From contig SJOL01006421.1 in assembly GCA_004794785.1 (NCBI GenBank), positions 814,213 to 878,212 of the forward strand: a stretch of 64,000 nt of DNA, in the 5' to 3' direction. This DNA comes from Opisthorchis felineus. Lineage: Eukaryota; Platyhelminthes; Trematoda; Opisthorchiida; Opisthorchiidae. This document shows, one piece after another, positions 35,901 through 50,900 of this stretch. Numbering within the stretch: position 1 is the first letter of the stretch; each line of letters opens with the position of its first letter. The notes under the pieces are model-generated. The model had not been told where the DNA came from. It saw only the letters and a list, made by a program, of their open reading frames with translations, and made no database searches. A program made the translations under genes and the position numbers.

Positions 35901-38900
35901 AACGAATAGGTTGCGATTTTTACGCACCACCAACATGTATGTATCTAATCATACTTAATTCAGCCAACATCCAGACAATATCGCTGCATCAGTGACATCC
36001 TGCAAAATATAATCGTTTATTTGTTCCGGTTTACTTCTGTCACGACAGCCCGCGGGAGCCCACACCCTATAGATAAGTAATAGGCCGCTAAGAGCATTGG
36101 TTCGATGAGTCCAGGGCCATGTTCGTCGCGTTAGGGGCGGTTTTGGCTAGCACTAGATTCTTTATGTGGATTATCTCACTTTAATTGTGCTATAGAATAC
36201 CCTTGTACCTCAATCTACAGCAGTTCAATTCACCTTGGAACTTCATACTTAATGATGGCATCTGTTTTCTTCACTTCCTGAACCTACTGTCTTATACTTC
36301 CATTTTTAGGAGTTAGTGAAAGAGTTAAAATTGCGTGAACCGGGCTTCAGTGATCTGAGCGTGGCGGGCACTTCGATGCAACTGGATAATCATCCTGCCT
36401 CGGATCTAATACAGGTGCGTGTCTGCTAACCTCCGTTATCAGGACAACAAGTTTTTCGGCTTTTCTTGGAATATGAGATATTTTGCTTTTTAACAAACCC
36501 TACAATAATGACCTTGTGAAATATCATAAATTACCGAACCTGGCAAAATACCCACGGACATGAGACGTTAACGGTTGATTATTATAACCAGTCTGCCGTG
36601 CTTATATGGACGCTATGTAAAACAGGATCAAATGAATTTGGTTTCGATGAACCCTGCCAATGATGTTACCCGCTGAATGACACACCTCGCATTTCCTCTC
36701 AATTTGTTCAATTTGCTTGCTGGGGACATTCGGTTACTAGTGCATTCTCTTAGTTTGTAGCATCCCGGGTCTTTAGGGGAACGTAATGACGTGTTCAACC
36801 TAACAGCTTATGTCAAACACTGGCTGTTTTGACTATCGGAAACATAAGTAGGCTCCATGTACCTTGGTATGGTTATTTTCATCTCCACTATGGATTTTCT
36901 GTCCGCAATGATTGATTGACCTGCTTCTGTCTCCAAATGAATCGTGTTTTCGAGTTCTTTAGGACTTTGATGGTGTAATACTAATAATCGTTCAGCTTTT
37001 ACACCCTTTCGGTGCGCAGTTGCCATGCCATCCGAAGGAATCACGAGGGCTGGGATACTGCCAGGTTGCCCAAACATAGACAGAAGAAGTTGAGCTGCAG
37101 AGGTTGGGTTCGAACCCCAGACCTTCCGATCTAACTTTGGCTTTTGTCTAAAGAGTACCTCTAGCCTTCGTACACCAAGGTGCACCATACTGTACATATA
37201 GGTATTACCCGTGGGTTATCGGCAACGAGAGAGATCTGTTCACCATTTCGCTTTTCAGTGCGTTTTCAGCTGTTCAGTTCAACCCCCTATTATACGGTAG
37301 TAACATTACGAAACTCAAGCAGGATTTGCTAATAAAGCAAGTCTCAGCCGGTGAACATATCTCAATACGATAGGCATATTGACAGCACTTATCCTCTTCT
37401 TGTCCGGCAGATGGGCCATTCTAGTTCACAACTGGGCCCCTCAGAGTGTCAATGTTCTATCTGCTACCTGATTTTGCGCCAGACAACATCTGAAGGTTGA
37501 TGTGGAAACAACTTGCCCCATTGCTCTGGAAAACATCGGCGAAGAGCTGTTGCTCCGTTAGACATAGGGTGTTCTTCCGGTCCTTGCCTTTGGTTAACAG
37601 TGTGCCGTTGTGGCACAATTTCGACCAGCCAACCATATACTCATTTTGTAACACTTAGCTTATGTTTTACAAATACTTACATCATGGGCTTAGTCCACTT
37701 ACCTAACAGGCTTAATTTTTTTTGTTCATTGTGCGATTTTCTACTGGACATGGGCTTGTTAAGATGACTGGTTGCGATTAATCGGGACCTATTTAGAGCA
37801 CCTTTGTGGCTTTACCCGACCAAATCGCCTGTAAGCTACGCCTCATTTTTGCGTCACGGTTTTCTTCTTCATAGGCTTATGTGATTGCCCTGGAGCGGCA
37901 CTGGGCTTGGCTGGTTCAAATCCTTGGCTGTTCAGAGAGCCGTTTAGAACAGCTGATGCGACAAGAGTCACACACTAGTCAGGTAGCCGAGTGTGAATCT
38001 ATCCTGACAACACAGTTACATGATATGCAACTGCTGCTCAGTCAGTCGTGCAAGCGTTCGAGTACAATGGAAGTGGATCGTCTTCGGACTCAACTGCAGG
38101 TGAGTTAAAGCAAGCATTCCAAAGACTCCTAACGAACGTTTTCCAGCTCGACTTTCCCACCAGCCACTACGTATCAAAGCGTATTAGTGGAACAAATTTT
38201 AATAGGTCCTTTCTTTTGTATCTTTTTGACGGACTGTCTTGTATGTGAATTTATCTGCAGTATGCATTGGACTGCTTGAAGCGGTGGGGGCTATTTCGAT
38301 AAAGTGATGTTTACAAATCTTACCCTATCCTACCAGACTCCCTCCTTGTCCTCCTGACTGTGAAGCATCCTAAACGGTGACAGTTTAAGAAGTAACGGTC
38401 ACATTTTTCATTCACTTTGACTAGCTCGTAGTCTAAACGTTTTCGGCACAAAACTGTGTGTGACCACCGATGCCTCAGAAGCGTTGATGGTTGTGGATGG
38501 CGTCAACTGAGTGACTAGAAAGCGGGTATTTGGTTGTACAGCAGGTAATTCAATGGCAGAAAACATCCAGCACCATCAACTACGGTGGCTCGGCCTTGTG
38601 CTACGCATGCCGAAACACCATCTACCGAGGCGAGTGTTGTTCTCCGTGCCTTGTTCCGAATGGCGCCAGCCGTGAGGTGGACAACGTAAGACTTGGTTGA
38701 AGGATGCGAAAGAGATTACGAAGAGTTTGCGTGTTTTTGATGTTATACGCCTTCCAGGATGGGGTCCCCGTGACCGCGCCTGCACTTAGCTGGAGACATG
38801 GCAAGAAATGGCGGCTGATCGATGTCAGCGGCGTTCGTGCTGTCAGTTTCTTTCCAGATTATCTGATTGAGCGCTTGTAGGTGTAGGCACCTCAGAATGC

Positions 38901-41900
38901 TTGACATAGGCCAGCACTAGGTCCCCTCCCTCACCCACTCTTTTTCTCTTCTTTTCATTCAAAGGCTTTAAATATAATTAGATAAACTATATGGTAGTGA
39001 AGCATCCGTGTCAATACTGATGTTGCTGTCTCTGATGATGATGGTGATGCATGTAAGTGGAAGATAAGTACAAACCCTTCCTGTCATATCAATGCTGTTT
39101 TCAAATGAATGCCTAAAAGTAATTGAAGTGAGAATTTGCCATCAGTGAAAACACCACAGTCGTAAACTTTTGTTACCCTGTTTTTTACGCTATTGTGGCA
39201 GACACCTTCACCGGCGCACTTCACACAGGGCTTATGCGATGAGGTACAAATGTCAAATAAATCAAATTAATTTCGTGAAATGGTAGGGCGTACAATTCTT
39301 CTATCAATGAATTTGCTACTACAATGTTCCTCACGCCCTTCGCTCGCTCGCAACTCTTTCTGACTCTCTCACTCCCTCTGTCAAGCACATCGCCACGCAA
39401 CTCAATGATTATGAGTCATTAATAAATGGATTAATGTTGGAGGCACAAGATATTGTTTCTTTGAGCGTGAACATTGACGAATCAGCCTCTCTTGGTTCCT
39501 CCCTCGATCATCGGCACATTGGATCACGTGTTCGTCCACTTTGCTGTTTCCGATCAGCTGATTATTGGTTCGACAAGCCAAACACGACCTATCAATCTGT
39601 GATGGGTGAGACATTCTGGCCAAGGGGATCGGAGGCTGCCGAGTTCGATAAGGGGGATACCCTAGTTCTTGTTGGAATGACTGACACGAAAATGTCGAAT
39701 GTGAGTTTTCATATTACTCTTTTTATCGCACCAATGACTCGATAATGTTGTTGGCATTATTACAGGTTAGTATGTATGTTATTATGTTCTCACTTGATTA
39801 TGAGCACGATATTTATACATGTTGTTGAACGTCGCTGAAATGACATTTTGATGCGTGCGTATGTTCAGTTTACTGCTATGCGTTCCCATGGCAGCTACTA
39901 TACATTGACATCAAACCTCATGTGCTTTCTCTTTAACTCTACCAGCTCCGAACAGCCACTGGAACGTGTCTGCAAACACCCGTTGTGTGCTTCCTGCCCT
40001 CTTGGCCTTGTACAGAAGCCATAGAACGAACACGACATGTAATGAATTTTCTGAACAAGGTGAAGTCCTGTTTGACCTTAGCGGATCTATCTCTTCGGGG
40101 AGAAGTGTTGCTTGCTTGCATGAACGCATGGAGGGACGGTGACACCAACCAGCCCTTCACTGTTGACAGTTTTGAGGAGGCAAAGGTTAGCTTTTGTTCC
40201 TTTTTCCGTTTTCTACTGTCTAGTATCTGCGATCACCATGCAGTGATCGAACCTTATACTGAATCATTTATCAAACTTCACAGCGTATTTACATGGATGG
40301 ACTGCGCCATTTGTTAGCGCTGCGACTGGCCAATCGACCAACTGACGAGATTGACCGATTTGAAACGGAACTGGCCCGGTTTGACAATCTCTTGATCGGC
40401 ACCAGTCTTCCCCCTAATCAAACAGAATCAGGAGCCTACTCCGAACTTCGCCAAGTGATCGGACAGCTACGACTTGCTGTGAATACACTTGCTTCTCAAC
40501 TTCAACAACGTTGTGCCTCTTCTTTGCCGGACCGGATATCAGAACTTGAAAGGCGCATTCAGGAACATAAAGTTAGTCCTATTTTTAACAACATTTTATT
40601 GGTCTCGCTGCTTGAAACTCGGACATCCTTCTTATTGATATTTCCATATGTCCATAGCCACTCCGTATGCAATTCTTTGGCTTTTGATAGAGGTTGTCAC
40701 TTAGAAAACGTTATCTTGGTTAGTCCGCTTTCCCGCCATTTTCCGTCTACGTCGATAAGCTCAGCCTGGCGCGCAGATGTATGAAGATCCAGTGCACCAA
40801 ACTGTTACACTGCAACCTGTCAAATAAGTATATGGGGAATAAAGGCCAAAAGATTTCTCCTGAGAGGTCGTTTCTTTTCCCAGGTTTCAGTTGATTCTAC
40901 AACATTCTGGCCGTTCTGCATTTGTGGATAGGCCACTCTTAAGCTAGATGATTGTCCAAATTGTGCAACTTTTGGTTAGTTTCTTGTGTTTTCCACTGCA
41001 TTGGAAGTCTCCTACGGAAGAACACCTTTGATCAGTCCTAACCCTTCAAAAAGTCTTTGTTATTGACGCATTCAGCTTATGGCCCGGTTTTTAGCGAATT
41101 AGTAGTACGGTTCGTATTTTTACACTTTATTTTTTCGGATTTCAGCATTTCTCTCTCAATCCCTTCAGAGACTTCCGATTGTCAAAAAGGCGCCCACAAG
41201 TTGTGACACCTGTCTACGTCGTACTCCTAAAAATATCTGAACACTTTCATTCCCTCTGGTACGAATGGAACACGTTCTGATATAGATTACGTAGTTCTGA
41301 GCACCACTGTGGGAGTGGATTGAAGTCTTGTTCAAAGCTTAATCATCAGTCTGCAGGTCTCACAGATACATCAACACTTGGATTCTCCTGTATCACTTAT
41401 AAGCCAGAATATATCACAGAACTAAAAATACTGTGCATGAAATGTTGTTCCAACAAGTCTTGTGGTCCTACTCTTGTATCGCCTGTACTCTTAAAACTAA
41501 CTGCTTGCGGGCGAACCCGTTAGAGCTTTGTTCGTTCAGTGTTTCATCAGCGGAAAAATACCTGATTTCCGTTGCATAGCCAAACTAGCTCATGAATATG
41601 AGAAAGGGGCTTTCAAATGTCGACCGATTACCTGCACATCCCGTCATTTGTCATAGTTTGCATGCATATTCTTACCGAGGCTACATTCCATCCAGTTAGC
41701 TGAAGATACGTACCGGTTAGTTTGCTGACAACGGCGCCCTCTCCCCGTATTCTGTCGCATGTCCTTCGCACTCTGTTTCTTCAGCACTTGACAGGTTGGC
41801 CAAAACACTGTGTTCGGTATTGCTAGGTTGTACGGCTGCTTTTAGTACCATCATTCTCTGTGTTCTACACCTTCTCACCAATGGACGTAACGAGCGATGT

Positions 41901-44900
41901 TTGTCCGAACTTGTGTATGTATGTTTGGGTAACCGAAGGTCCTCACCACCACCAACGCACACATGTATATTACAAGGGATTATTCTTTTCCCGTTCTGTA
42001 CGTCCTTGTCCTTAATCCTTTCAGCCGGTATAACTCAGCTGGTGACATTGTGAGTTGTCGTAACTTTCGCAGTCCAAAAACTCAGTTGAAATTAGAATCC
42101 GAATTCGGTGAACTTGTTGAGTATACCTGAGACCGCTCCCTTTTTCTTAATGTACCTATTATCCTTACTGGTTGATACCATTTGTCTCTTCAGACCTGTA
42201 GGGTACGTTGGTATCATGGTTGTACGGCAGCGAAGCATCGGTGTTGAACACTGATGTCATGCTGTCGATGATGATGATGATGATGAGGGTACGCTGGCTG
42301 AAAGCTTCAGTTGGTCGCCTCACGTTGAAACCTTTTTTAACCAAAATCTGTCGGCCTTTTTATGTTCTCAGACTGTTTCTCTGAATCTTATTTACGAATT
42401 TGCTATTGCATTGGGTTTGCTGTTCTGCTATATCCCGTTGATTCTTCGAGAAAGATGACCGCTTTCCGATTAGGTTACTTAAATACGTCTCTGAGGACAG
42501 TGCCGTGTTCGGGAGTATCCTGATCAGCTTTATGGTTAGCAAGCACACCATCCACTTGTGGCAAATTTACCCAAAAGATTGTTTTTGGATTATCAACACC
42601 GTCACACCATATGGTCTAAGGCCATATCGATCTCCTGTAGGTTGTCTAAGTACAAAATTCCTCCTATTAAATCTGCTGCCTACCGAAATTCTGTTGCATG
42701 GTTTCTTGTAAACCCTGACTCATTGCATGATGCACTCATGTCACGACTTATCGTTTAAGTTACTCCCTTTGGGCTGCATAAAGTCATTCTTGACTTAATC
42801 GGAAACTGGTTTATCAGGGTAAAAATCTAGGGTGGTTTTTGAAAAGATCAGACGCACGAAGCCTTCTACCCTTATAGGGGCGTCGAGGAGCGCAAAAAAA
42901 ACGAAAGTCTAGTTCGGCTGCACACACAAGTCGTTTGTATGCATTCTTATCCAGCTGGGGTAAACACGGTTGGAATCCTATTATCCCCAACTTTAAACTA
43001 GCACAGAGGACAGTCTAAACAAAACGATTCTATCCCATGTATTATACCAGCCCATTTGTCAGCAATGAACTGCTACTCTGTACCAACTACATATCAGTGG
43101 TGAAATCGGTTGACTAAGAGACGTTGTCGCATGTTGTTGCATACTTGGTTGCCCTGGTGGTCTCATAAGGAGCTCTCCTCTTGCATCTAGCTTATGTTCA
43201 GGTTTTGATTATGGCAACTGATGTTTGGCTGACTTAAGCACAGTCCCTCTGTACGCTTTCTCGTCATCTGGACTTTCACTAAATATAACATAATTTTTTC
43301 TTCAGCTAAATCTTTGCCTTCAAGCCGTGTGCAGTGACTTCTGTACACACTATCACATGCGTTAACTAAGGTACTTTGGTATATAATCCCATAATAGTCC
43401 GATCCTTTTGCGTCCTTGAAGGCGGATTTGTTCGATTTATTGCCTTTTGGCTATACACCTGGATATAGTCAACCACCTGTCATTCTGTTATTTGATTAAA
43501 ACATAGTCCATTTTCTGGCCTAGGTCGAAAAACCAGGTCAGACAACTTGTCAACTATAATGTAATCATTATTACTGTATTTTTACAGCGGTATAATTAGT
43601 CTACTTACAGTGCTGTACTATACCAGAGGCGCAATCCATCCATATCAAGTCATTTTCGCACGGTTCATGTCTACCATGTTTTGGATGTCCCACCTGTGTA
43701 AAGTTTGCCAATCTGATCTTAGCTCAGCCCCCATTCTTCATTTGTATTGCAGCTTTGCAATCTGTTTGTATCTTCCACACGATAATCTACTATCTCCATA
43801 AAATTTATTATTTCCACTGGATGCGCAACTTCTCCACGCGATGCTATAACAAGTTTTGGTGCTAATGTTCTGATAATAAAGCCACGGGTCCCTCATTTGA
43901 TGATGTTCTGTGTCCACGTGTTTTCAAAGCGTAGTCGCATTACTTACTCCTACCTCCAATTTGGATTGCTGGTTTTTTTTTAGAAGGACAACTATACCAA
44001 CTAGACCGTAGTCCTGATAACCAGCCATATTCAACATCACTACCTTTCAAGTTTCTGCTCCAAGTTTCATCTATTTTAAGACCTTCTTAGTCCATCACAT
44101 CTCTTGATGCAAAACTATGCAATCAGTATGACACTGACAACACGTGTATTCATTGGCAGTGAAATCAAGCCACGTATAACGAAAACCATCAATTTAGAAT
44201 GCATTCGGTTCACGTTAAGAATAAACCAAATTTCATTAATCTGCTCACACGATGAGACGATAGAAAATGAGTGGATTCGCCAGAATTTGGCGGAACAATC
44301 GTCAGAATGTGATGATACATTTTTGCTCGGCAAAAGTATCACTTCCGTGCTAGGATAACAGCGGAATTCAAGTTGAGTATGCTGATTTATATTAACCTAA
44401 TTTAGTTGAAATGGTAAATTTCATCAAACGGTAATCCATGCACCTCGAATATAGTACACTAATCCAGTGCAGCCAAGTAGATTTTCGTACTCTAGATGCG
44501 GCATTGGCAACCGGCAGTCGGCGGATACTGGACCACGTTTAGCTGTTGAATCCAGACCTTTGGCCAATCAGAGCTCGCCTTGATGCTGGACCGGCCAGCG
44601 GTCCGATCTTCTAGCCAGTCGCATGCGAGATAGGCTTCTTTGCCGTAACAGCGCCTAACTGCGAGCGGTAAAGCGGTATCGGTGCGGAATTCCGCGTAAC
44701 ACCAAGTCACGTGTTTGCATTTCTCAAAGTAACAGGGATCAATCTAGGTCTAGTCTTATTTATGTGTAGAGAGGGAGTTAGAGAACAGACCTCCGTACCG
44801 CGCACTCTAACGGCCCATAAATCAACAGAATAAGAAATCAACAAGCAGACCTCAAGTGATGAATCTCGTTAAATGACGAGGAAATAACCAACAACCCAAG

Positions 44901-47900
44901 GGTCGCCAACCACTTTCCCGTTACACAATAAGGGGCTAAGAAATCCTGGGTTAATCCTTCACCTAGTATCCGATCTTATTCAGTACATTCATCGTGCTCT
45001 TTTTCCTAATAGCAGTCGATTATGCTTTTGAATTCCGCCGATGTTTGTGTATTGTATTTTGCTCCATCAGGCCTGGGTGAAGGATCTTGCTCACATCCAA
45101 TCCCGCTCATTGGAGTTCCACCAAAAGCTGCAACGTTCAGAAAACCTGACACTTCATGGACAGATTTCTCCCATAATAATTCAGGCACAAGCTTTGGGTG
45201 ACACTGCAGCTCAGCTGCATGTTGCTGGTCAGGGCTACTCCCAACTGCTTGCTGACACCGATGCTTGGCTGGCGCGTTTGAATAGAGCGGATGAAGTACT
45301 CGGCGAGTGCGAACTTAGTCTGCTTGGATCAGCTATACACATTCACGGTCTGTTTCCATCACTTGGAACTCTAGAGCCGGCCAATCATGACGGTCTGCGA
45401 GCCGAATCCGTGGAACGGGCACACAAGGATCTCAAGGTAAGGTTCCCGATGCTGTTTTGTACTGATGTTTGTTCATCGCTTTTTCTTAAACGTTTTATTC
45501 GCCATTTCTCTGATCTGCTCACGAGTGATTTACACTCTGTTCGATTTAGCTTGTTTTCTTTGAACTAAGTTAACGGGATGTCACTGGAGTTACCACAAAT
45601 GACTCCCTCTGTATACCTATGGAGCTCATTAATTCCATGCTGCATCAATATTTTACGGTCGGAGTTCTCTTCTCCTTTTCCGCAAGTGAATTCTCAAGAA
45701 GAACCTTCCTTGCCCCCTATAAAAAGAAGCCTCCTAACGGGAAAACACTTTTTGTATCCCATAACACCCTTTTTTCATGAGAAGGAACACTTGATTTTTG
45801 TGAATCTCCATTCTCACACTAAGCCTTTTTTTTCTCCCGCGTTCTTCGGGGTGTGAGCTTGTTGACAGCTTGGTATGGTTTCGCAGCGTGATTTAGTTTT
45901 CTTAAAAACCCTCTTTCCAGGCCAATTAGCACAGTCCCACCAATTTTACCTCTTCGTTTGTCCACCTAGGCAATCGCTGATCGCCTACCACGCGTGCGCG
46001 CTGAATTGGATTTGCTTTCGCAACAAGTTCCTGACGTAAACAAACTCACGTTATCGGAAAATCAGGATCCACATGTAACTCGAGAGTTCCTACGGCTACT
46101 GCTTCCAGTTAACAACCAATTACTGCTACCAAGATTAAATGTATGTCACCAGCGCTTAGTGGCTGCGATGAGAGAAGTTGAACTGGAGTGAGTTCTTTAT
46201 GGGGTCTAACTGCCCCAGCCTTTTTTTTACGACTGCCAACGCAGGATGCAATCTAATCCCCAAAAGTTATCCAATTGAGAGTTTGGGACGATTGGTATGG
46301 GGATTCCGTTTTTTTTTGTCCTACCTATCTGCGGTTTCTGCGATAGGTGGCATCAATTTGAATCCGTAGCTCACTGGCTGACTAACAAAAAGACTATGAA
46401 AATTTTCTCGGGGAATGCTATTGTTGTCAGTGTAACTCGGTTGCTTTGGTTTACAGCATGAATCATACATTTCCTCCGAGCTCAACCTGATCAAACTTAT
46501 TGTGTCACAAGATTTGCATCAAGGTCCTCTAATGACGCTTTTCCATTTGAAATCTAGAAAAATTTCGTCGTGATAAGAAAATACATGAAATAACGTCCTG
46601 ATGTGTTTACACTATATGAATTATAGGTTTCTTACACCCGCTTGAGCAACAAATGAGCACTTATTTATTTAATATTGCTACGTAATATCATGGTTGGGGG
46701 TATCCGTTGAGCCATGGTGTAGATATCAACGCAAAAGTGAACTTGCACCATGTTTCTGGCTTTCTTAATGTGGCGCTGTTCGTGCTCAAATCTGGCTTCT
46801 CATTTGTGTTTCAGTCTCGCACTTATTAGTGTGCCTTAGGTATGCTTGTGTTCAACGTTACCCTTACTTAGCGCCCGAAAGCTGTAGCATTAGCGCTGGT
46901 GAGTCCGAAAATGTACTGTGGCGTCGTTTTGCCCACTTGCCCATTCTTTTGATACTTCTGTTGTTCTCACGTGGTATCACACGTCGTAAAGGAAAGTGAA
47001 TGGATGTGGTCATCAGCTTTTCCACTGTTTTCCATTGAGATACCTTTCATTCGCACAGACGCCTGATATTTAGCTAACAAGCCAACTCGCTACCGAAGTA
47101 GCCGATTTGAGGTCTTCCCTTTTGTTTCTCACTTGTATGATCTACCACTCAGCGTTTGTCCCTCCTCCCGCTTGTGTGTTAAAGGCTCAAAGCTTTCGGG
47201 GATTCACTTCGTTGTTTTCCCGCTTACCAATCTCTACACGATGATCTGCTGCATCAGTCGACGGAATTCAAGAATCGCATTGTTGAACTCAGTGAATTGG
47301 CCCGATCGATTGGATTGGAATCCGGTTCAGATGAAACCTTGATTAAGGCTGCTTTGGGGCAAGCAGATCAAATCGCCGCCGAGGTGGAACATCAGCTAGT
47401 AAAAGTGGAACAGCTCAATCGACATATTGCCCAAATGATACTGGTGCTAACTGTAAGCGCTACTAGACATTTCACTTAGTTGTTCAAAAGTTTCTTTTTA
47501 TTTGGTTCACCTTATCTTCTCCTAGCTGTCATCCAACCGCATGTCATTAATGCTAATCCCTGGTAGATCTGGTGGCTCTAACGAAACCTAGAGCAGTTGC
47601 AATTTAGGTGGATTCTAAACCCTCAGGATTTTTCCCCTAGCGTTATCACTTTTTCCTAAGCATATCCAGATATTTCATTTCTTTCTACCCCTACATAGTT
47701 CTGTTCTACTTTGCCTCTTCCTCCCTTCAGAACTATGCCAAGGCCACCCAGAACTACCGACAACTCGTGGAAACGACATTCCAGCAGTCTGGTGCATCTC
47801 GGGATTACCGATGGTCCCCTGGTTTTGGTTTGTTTGATATGACGCAAATTCTTCGCAACGCCGATCAAATCACCGACCGGTATAACGATCACGCACAACA

Positions 47901-50900
47901 GGTGTATGATCAGATACAAAGTTTATATAATGTGAGTGCACGAAGCTGTAGTTCCCTAGCTTTGTCGTACTGAGGATTACTGATATTTGTAACACTTCTT
48001 TCGCTTTAACTCCGTGCGAGAGGAAGTGGGGATTCGGCTAACTGGATTTTACCTTTTCCTGTATTCTGGCGCTAATGTATATAAAAGCGTGGATTCAAGT
48101 CAGTGGCATATATTTTTCACTGTCCTATTACACTCTACGGCTGTTTATGTATCTATGTGGCATCCATTGTCTCGCTCGCATCAGTTATGCTAGTGGTCGC
48201 TAGGCTATAGTTTGTATTCATTGATCCTACCTCTTCCACTTCGTTGACCTCTGCATACAACCAGCTCCTGTCTGGTTGTGTTCCTCCTGTAGGACTCCTG
48301 TTCACATTTATAACAATGACCACCAATCTTAGACAATTTCGTGTTCGTGAAGATAATTTCAATCGCTGTTCCGTCGTTTTATGCTGAAAAACCGAGAAGC
48401 ACTTTACGGCGGCTTCATCCTTGTTGGGAATCGTCAGCGGTGTGCATGCCACGAATCTCCAGGCACATTTGAACCTGTGACCTTCCGGCTAATAGTTGAA
48501 CAAAGTACCGTTTCGCCTTGAGTGTAACTAGCTCGCGTCTTGACGGAACATAACCCCGCTCATTCTTCAGTCACTCAATTCATATAACATATTAACTGGT
48601 TCCTTGCATGACGACTTTCATTTAGAAGGCTCATGCGATTTGGGATGTTTTTCTTTGAGAGTGAATTACATATAGTGTTGACAACAAAGAGAGCTCTGTC
48701 GGTTCTGTCAGTTGAATTGATGCTCCGATATTCATGGCCAAAGGTTATATTCGTATGTCGCGGGTTCGACTCTCCATAGAGACTCGTGAAATGCACACTC
48801 CAGTGGTTTCCAACAAGGATTAAACTGCATTACAGTGGTCCTTGGCTCTTCACCCGCGGGATGAAACCTTGATCAAAGATTAAAAACATCCACATTGCCA
48901 ACAAAAGCAAATTTATCACACCTCCCTGATTTGTCTTTGGAAAAATACTGAATCCCATGCATATTCTCTTTTGGTAATCATTGGTTTGTGGGAAAATCCA
49001 GGGGTCTCCAGCATCCGTCTCATTCCCATCGGATTCAGTAGCCTACAATTAACCGGCGGCCAGTTTGTGTACCAAATTCCTTTCTTTTCCTTTTGCCTGT
49101 CCTTCCTTGTAAGTAGTGTGATTTGCCGGTGACCTGCTAATACTTCTGCGGTCTTTTTTTCGATTCAGGTACTTCGCCATTCGGGTTACAGTGGACATTT
49201 GCAGTTAACTCATGTCCCACATGCTCTAACTTATCGGCAAATCTACCCCGGCGAATTTCCTCCGGAGTTCCCACAACGACGATCTGTTACACCTGATCAA
49301 GCATTTCGTCCTGGTTCCACTCCATCTATTCCAGTTGCCCTCCGAACGAGCCGATCTCGCCTACCCATAACGGAATATACATATGTGAATGGAGAACACC
49401 AAACGAATTGGGAACTTCGTCTTGATTGCATCGAAACGGAGTCAGTTGTTTCTCTACCGAACGGATGGGATTTTCCTCCTGATCTCAATACTGACCGCGC
49501 GTTCTGGTCACGTCTCAAAAAACCCATGCCGACAAGTGGTGCCTGGTTCGTCACGCGTTTATCGGAATTTGATGCAGAAGGTTGTCGCGACGAACCACTT
49601 TGTATTGGGGACGCACTTCGATGTGGCTTGATTGATCCACGATCGCAAACATGCCAACCCTCTTCCAAAGCATCTTCTATGTCAATCTCATGGAAGGAAG
49701 CCGTTGAACGGGGTTGGCTTACAGACCAGGCTTCCCGTGCTCTTTCCGACCCAATCCGAACTCCTCGAGGACTATATTGTCCTCTCGCAAGTTTGATACT
49801 TCGACCCGGTGAATTTAATCAAACCGATGGTGTCGACCCTGCCACTGGGAATTATTGGCCAGAACAACAAAAACTGGTGGAACTCTGGATGGAAAGTAAA
49901 CTGTCCCCTTCCGATTTTACTCGTCTGGCTGCTGTGTTATCCAGCGGCATCGCAGTGGAGTACCGTGAATCGCGTGTATGCTGGTGTGATGCTTCATGTG
50001 AGAAACAACCCCCATCTGTGGTAAAGCCATGCCTTTCTGACTGGCTCTCAGCGGGTGCCTATAATCCAGCTACCAGACGTCTGCGTGTCAGCATGCTCAA
50101 GGATACCTCGACCACCAATTTGGAGAAGAAGCTATTCTGTGAAGACGAACTCACCATCAAACAATGTATTGAACTGGGTTTAATCGATCCTCACATGCCT
50201 GAGGTTATCGTGCCGATGGAAACTTCTTCTGAAAGTGCGCGTACTACGCCTTATCGTCGCATTACGCTAAATACGGCTATCTCCGTTGGTCTAATAGATG
50301 ACGTAGATGGGTTATGGTGTGGAATATCCCAGTGGGCGGATGTTTCGGTCAGTCTTCACGTTGCGCATACTGCTGGTCTCATTTCTCGTGCTCCAAGTTT
50401 ATCTGAGGCTCTACTATCTGGCTTATTGGCCCTTAACCGCGCTGATGAGAATGGTGAATTACGATCAGGATTGGTGGATGCACATACTGGTAGTTACATA
50501 TCCTTCAGCGAAGCTATTCAACGTGGATTAGTGCAAGGCAGTTGCCCGTCGCTTTTGCTCCTACGGGAGAGCCACGTTAAGGAACTCAGTTTGATTGAAG
50601 CTTTACGACTTGGCATAATCAACGAACTTGGCGAATTTCAGTTACATAACGGAAGTTCAATCAGCCTTTGGGATGCGGTCAATTCGGGTCTGGTTCGTCT
50701 GGTGCATACGCAGGTCTACCCGCCACCGGTAGGCGTGCTACAGCCGAAACTGGCCAGAAAACAGCAGTACCACCAACATCCTGTGTTGCAAGCGATTCGC
50801 ACAAATTTGTTAGATGCCGGTTCAGAAGAGATAATTCTCTCTGAAGCGGAGGCCAAACAACATGGTCTTTCCCCGACAATGCGTAGAATTTTGCTGCGAA

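Larger units (their letters stand above)
40572..45070 (+). other. Intron (4.5 kb) with LINE fragments
   Basis: It contains an RT fragment of a different LINE type (41320-41720), an RTE tail (42225-42290) and an unexplained GC-rich block (44490-44710). I see no exon, and flanking phases match directly. Confidence 0.75.

Noticed and set aside
46840..46898. Exon candidate with acceptor CCTTAG and donor CTG|GTGAGT
   Set aside because: Its length leaves one base over, which does not fit the exon at 47185, and that exon already completes the phase from 46187.
47258..47452. Alternative acceptor CATCAG for the exon ending at 47452
   Set aside because: It would break the phase left by the exon at 45970-46187 and lose the conserved DDLLHQ segment; the acceptor at 47184 solves both.
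49297..49668. Minus-strand ORF opposite plakin-repeat block 1 (and similar ones at 58519-58827 and 59138-59563)
   Set aside because: These are shadows of the conserved plus-strand coding frame.
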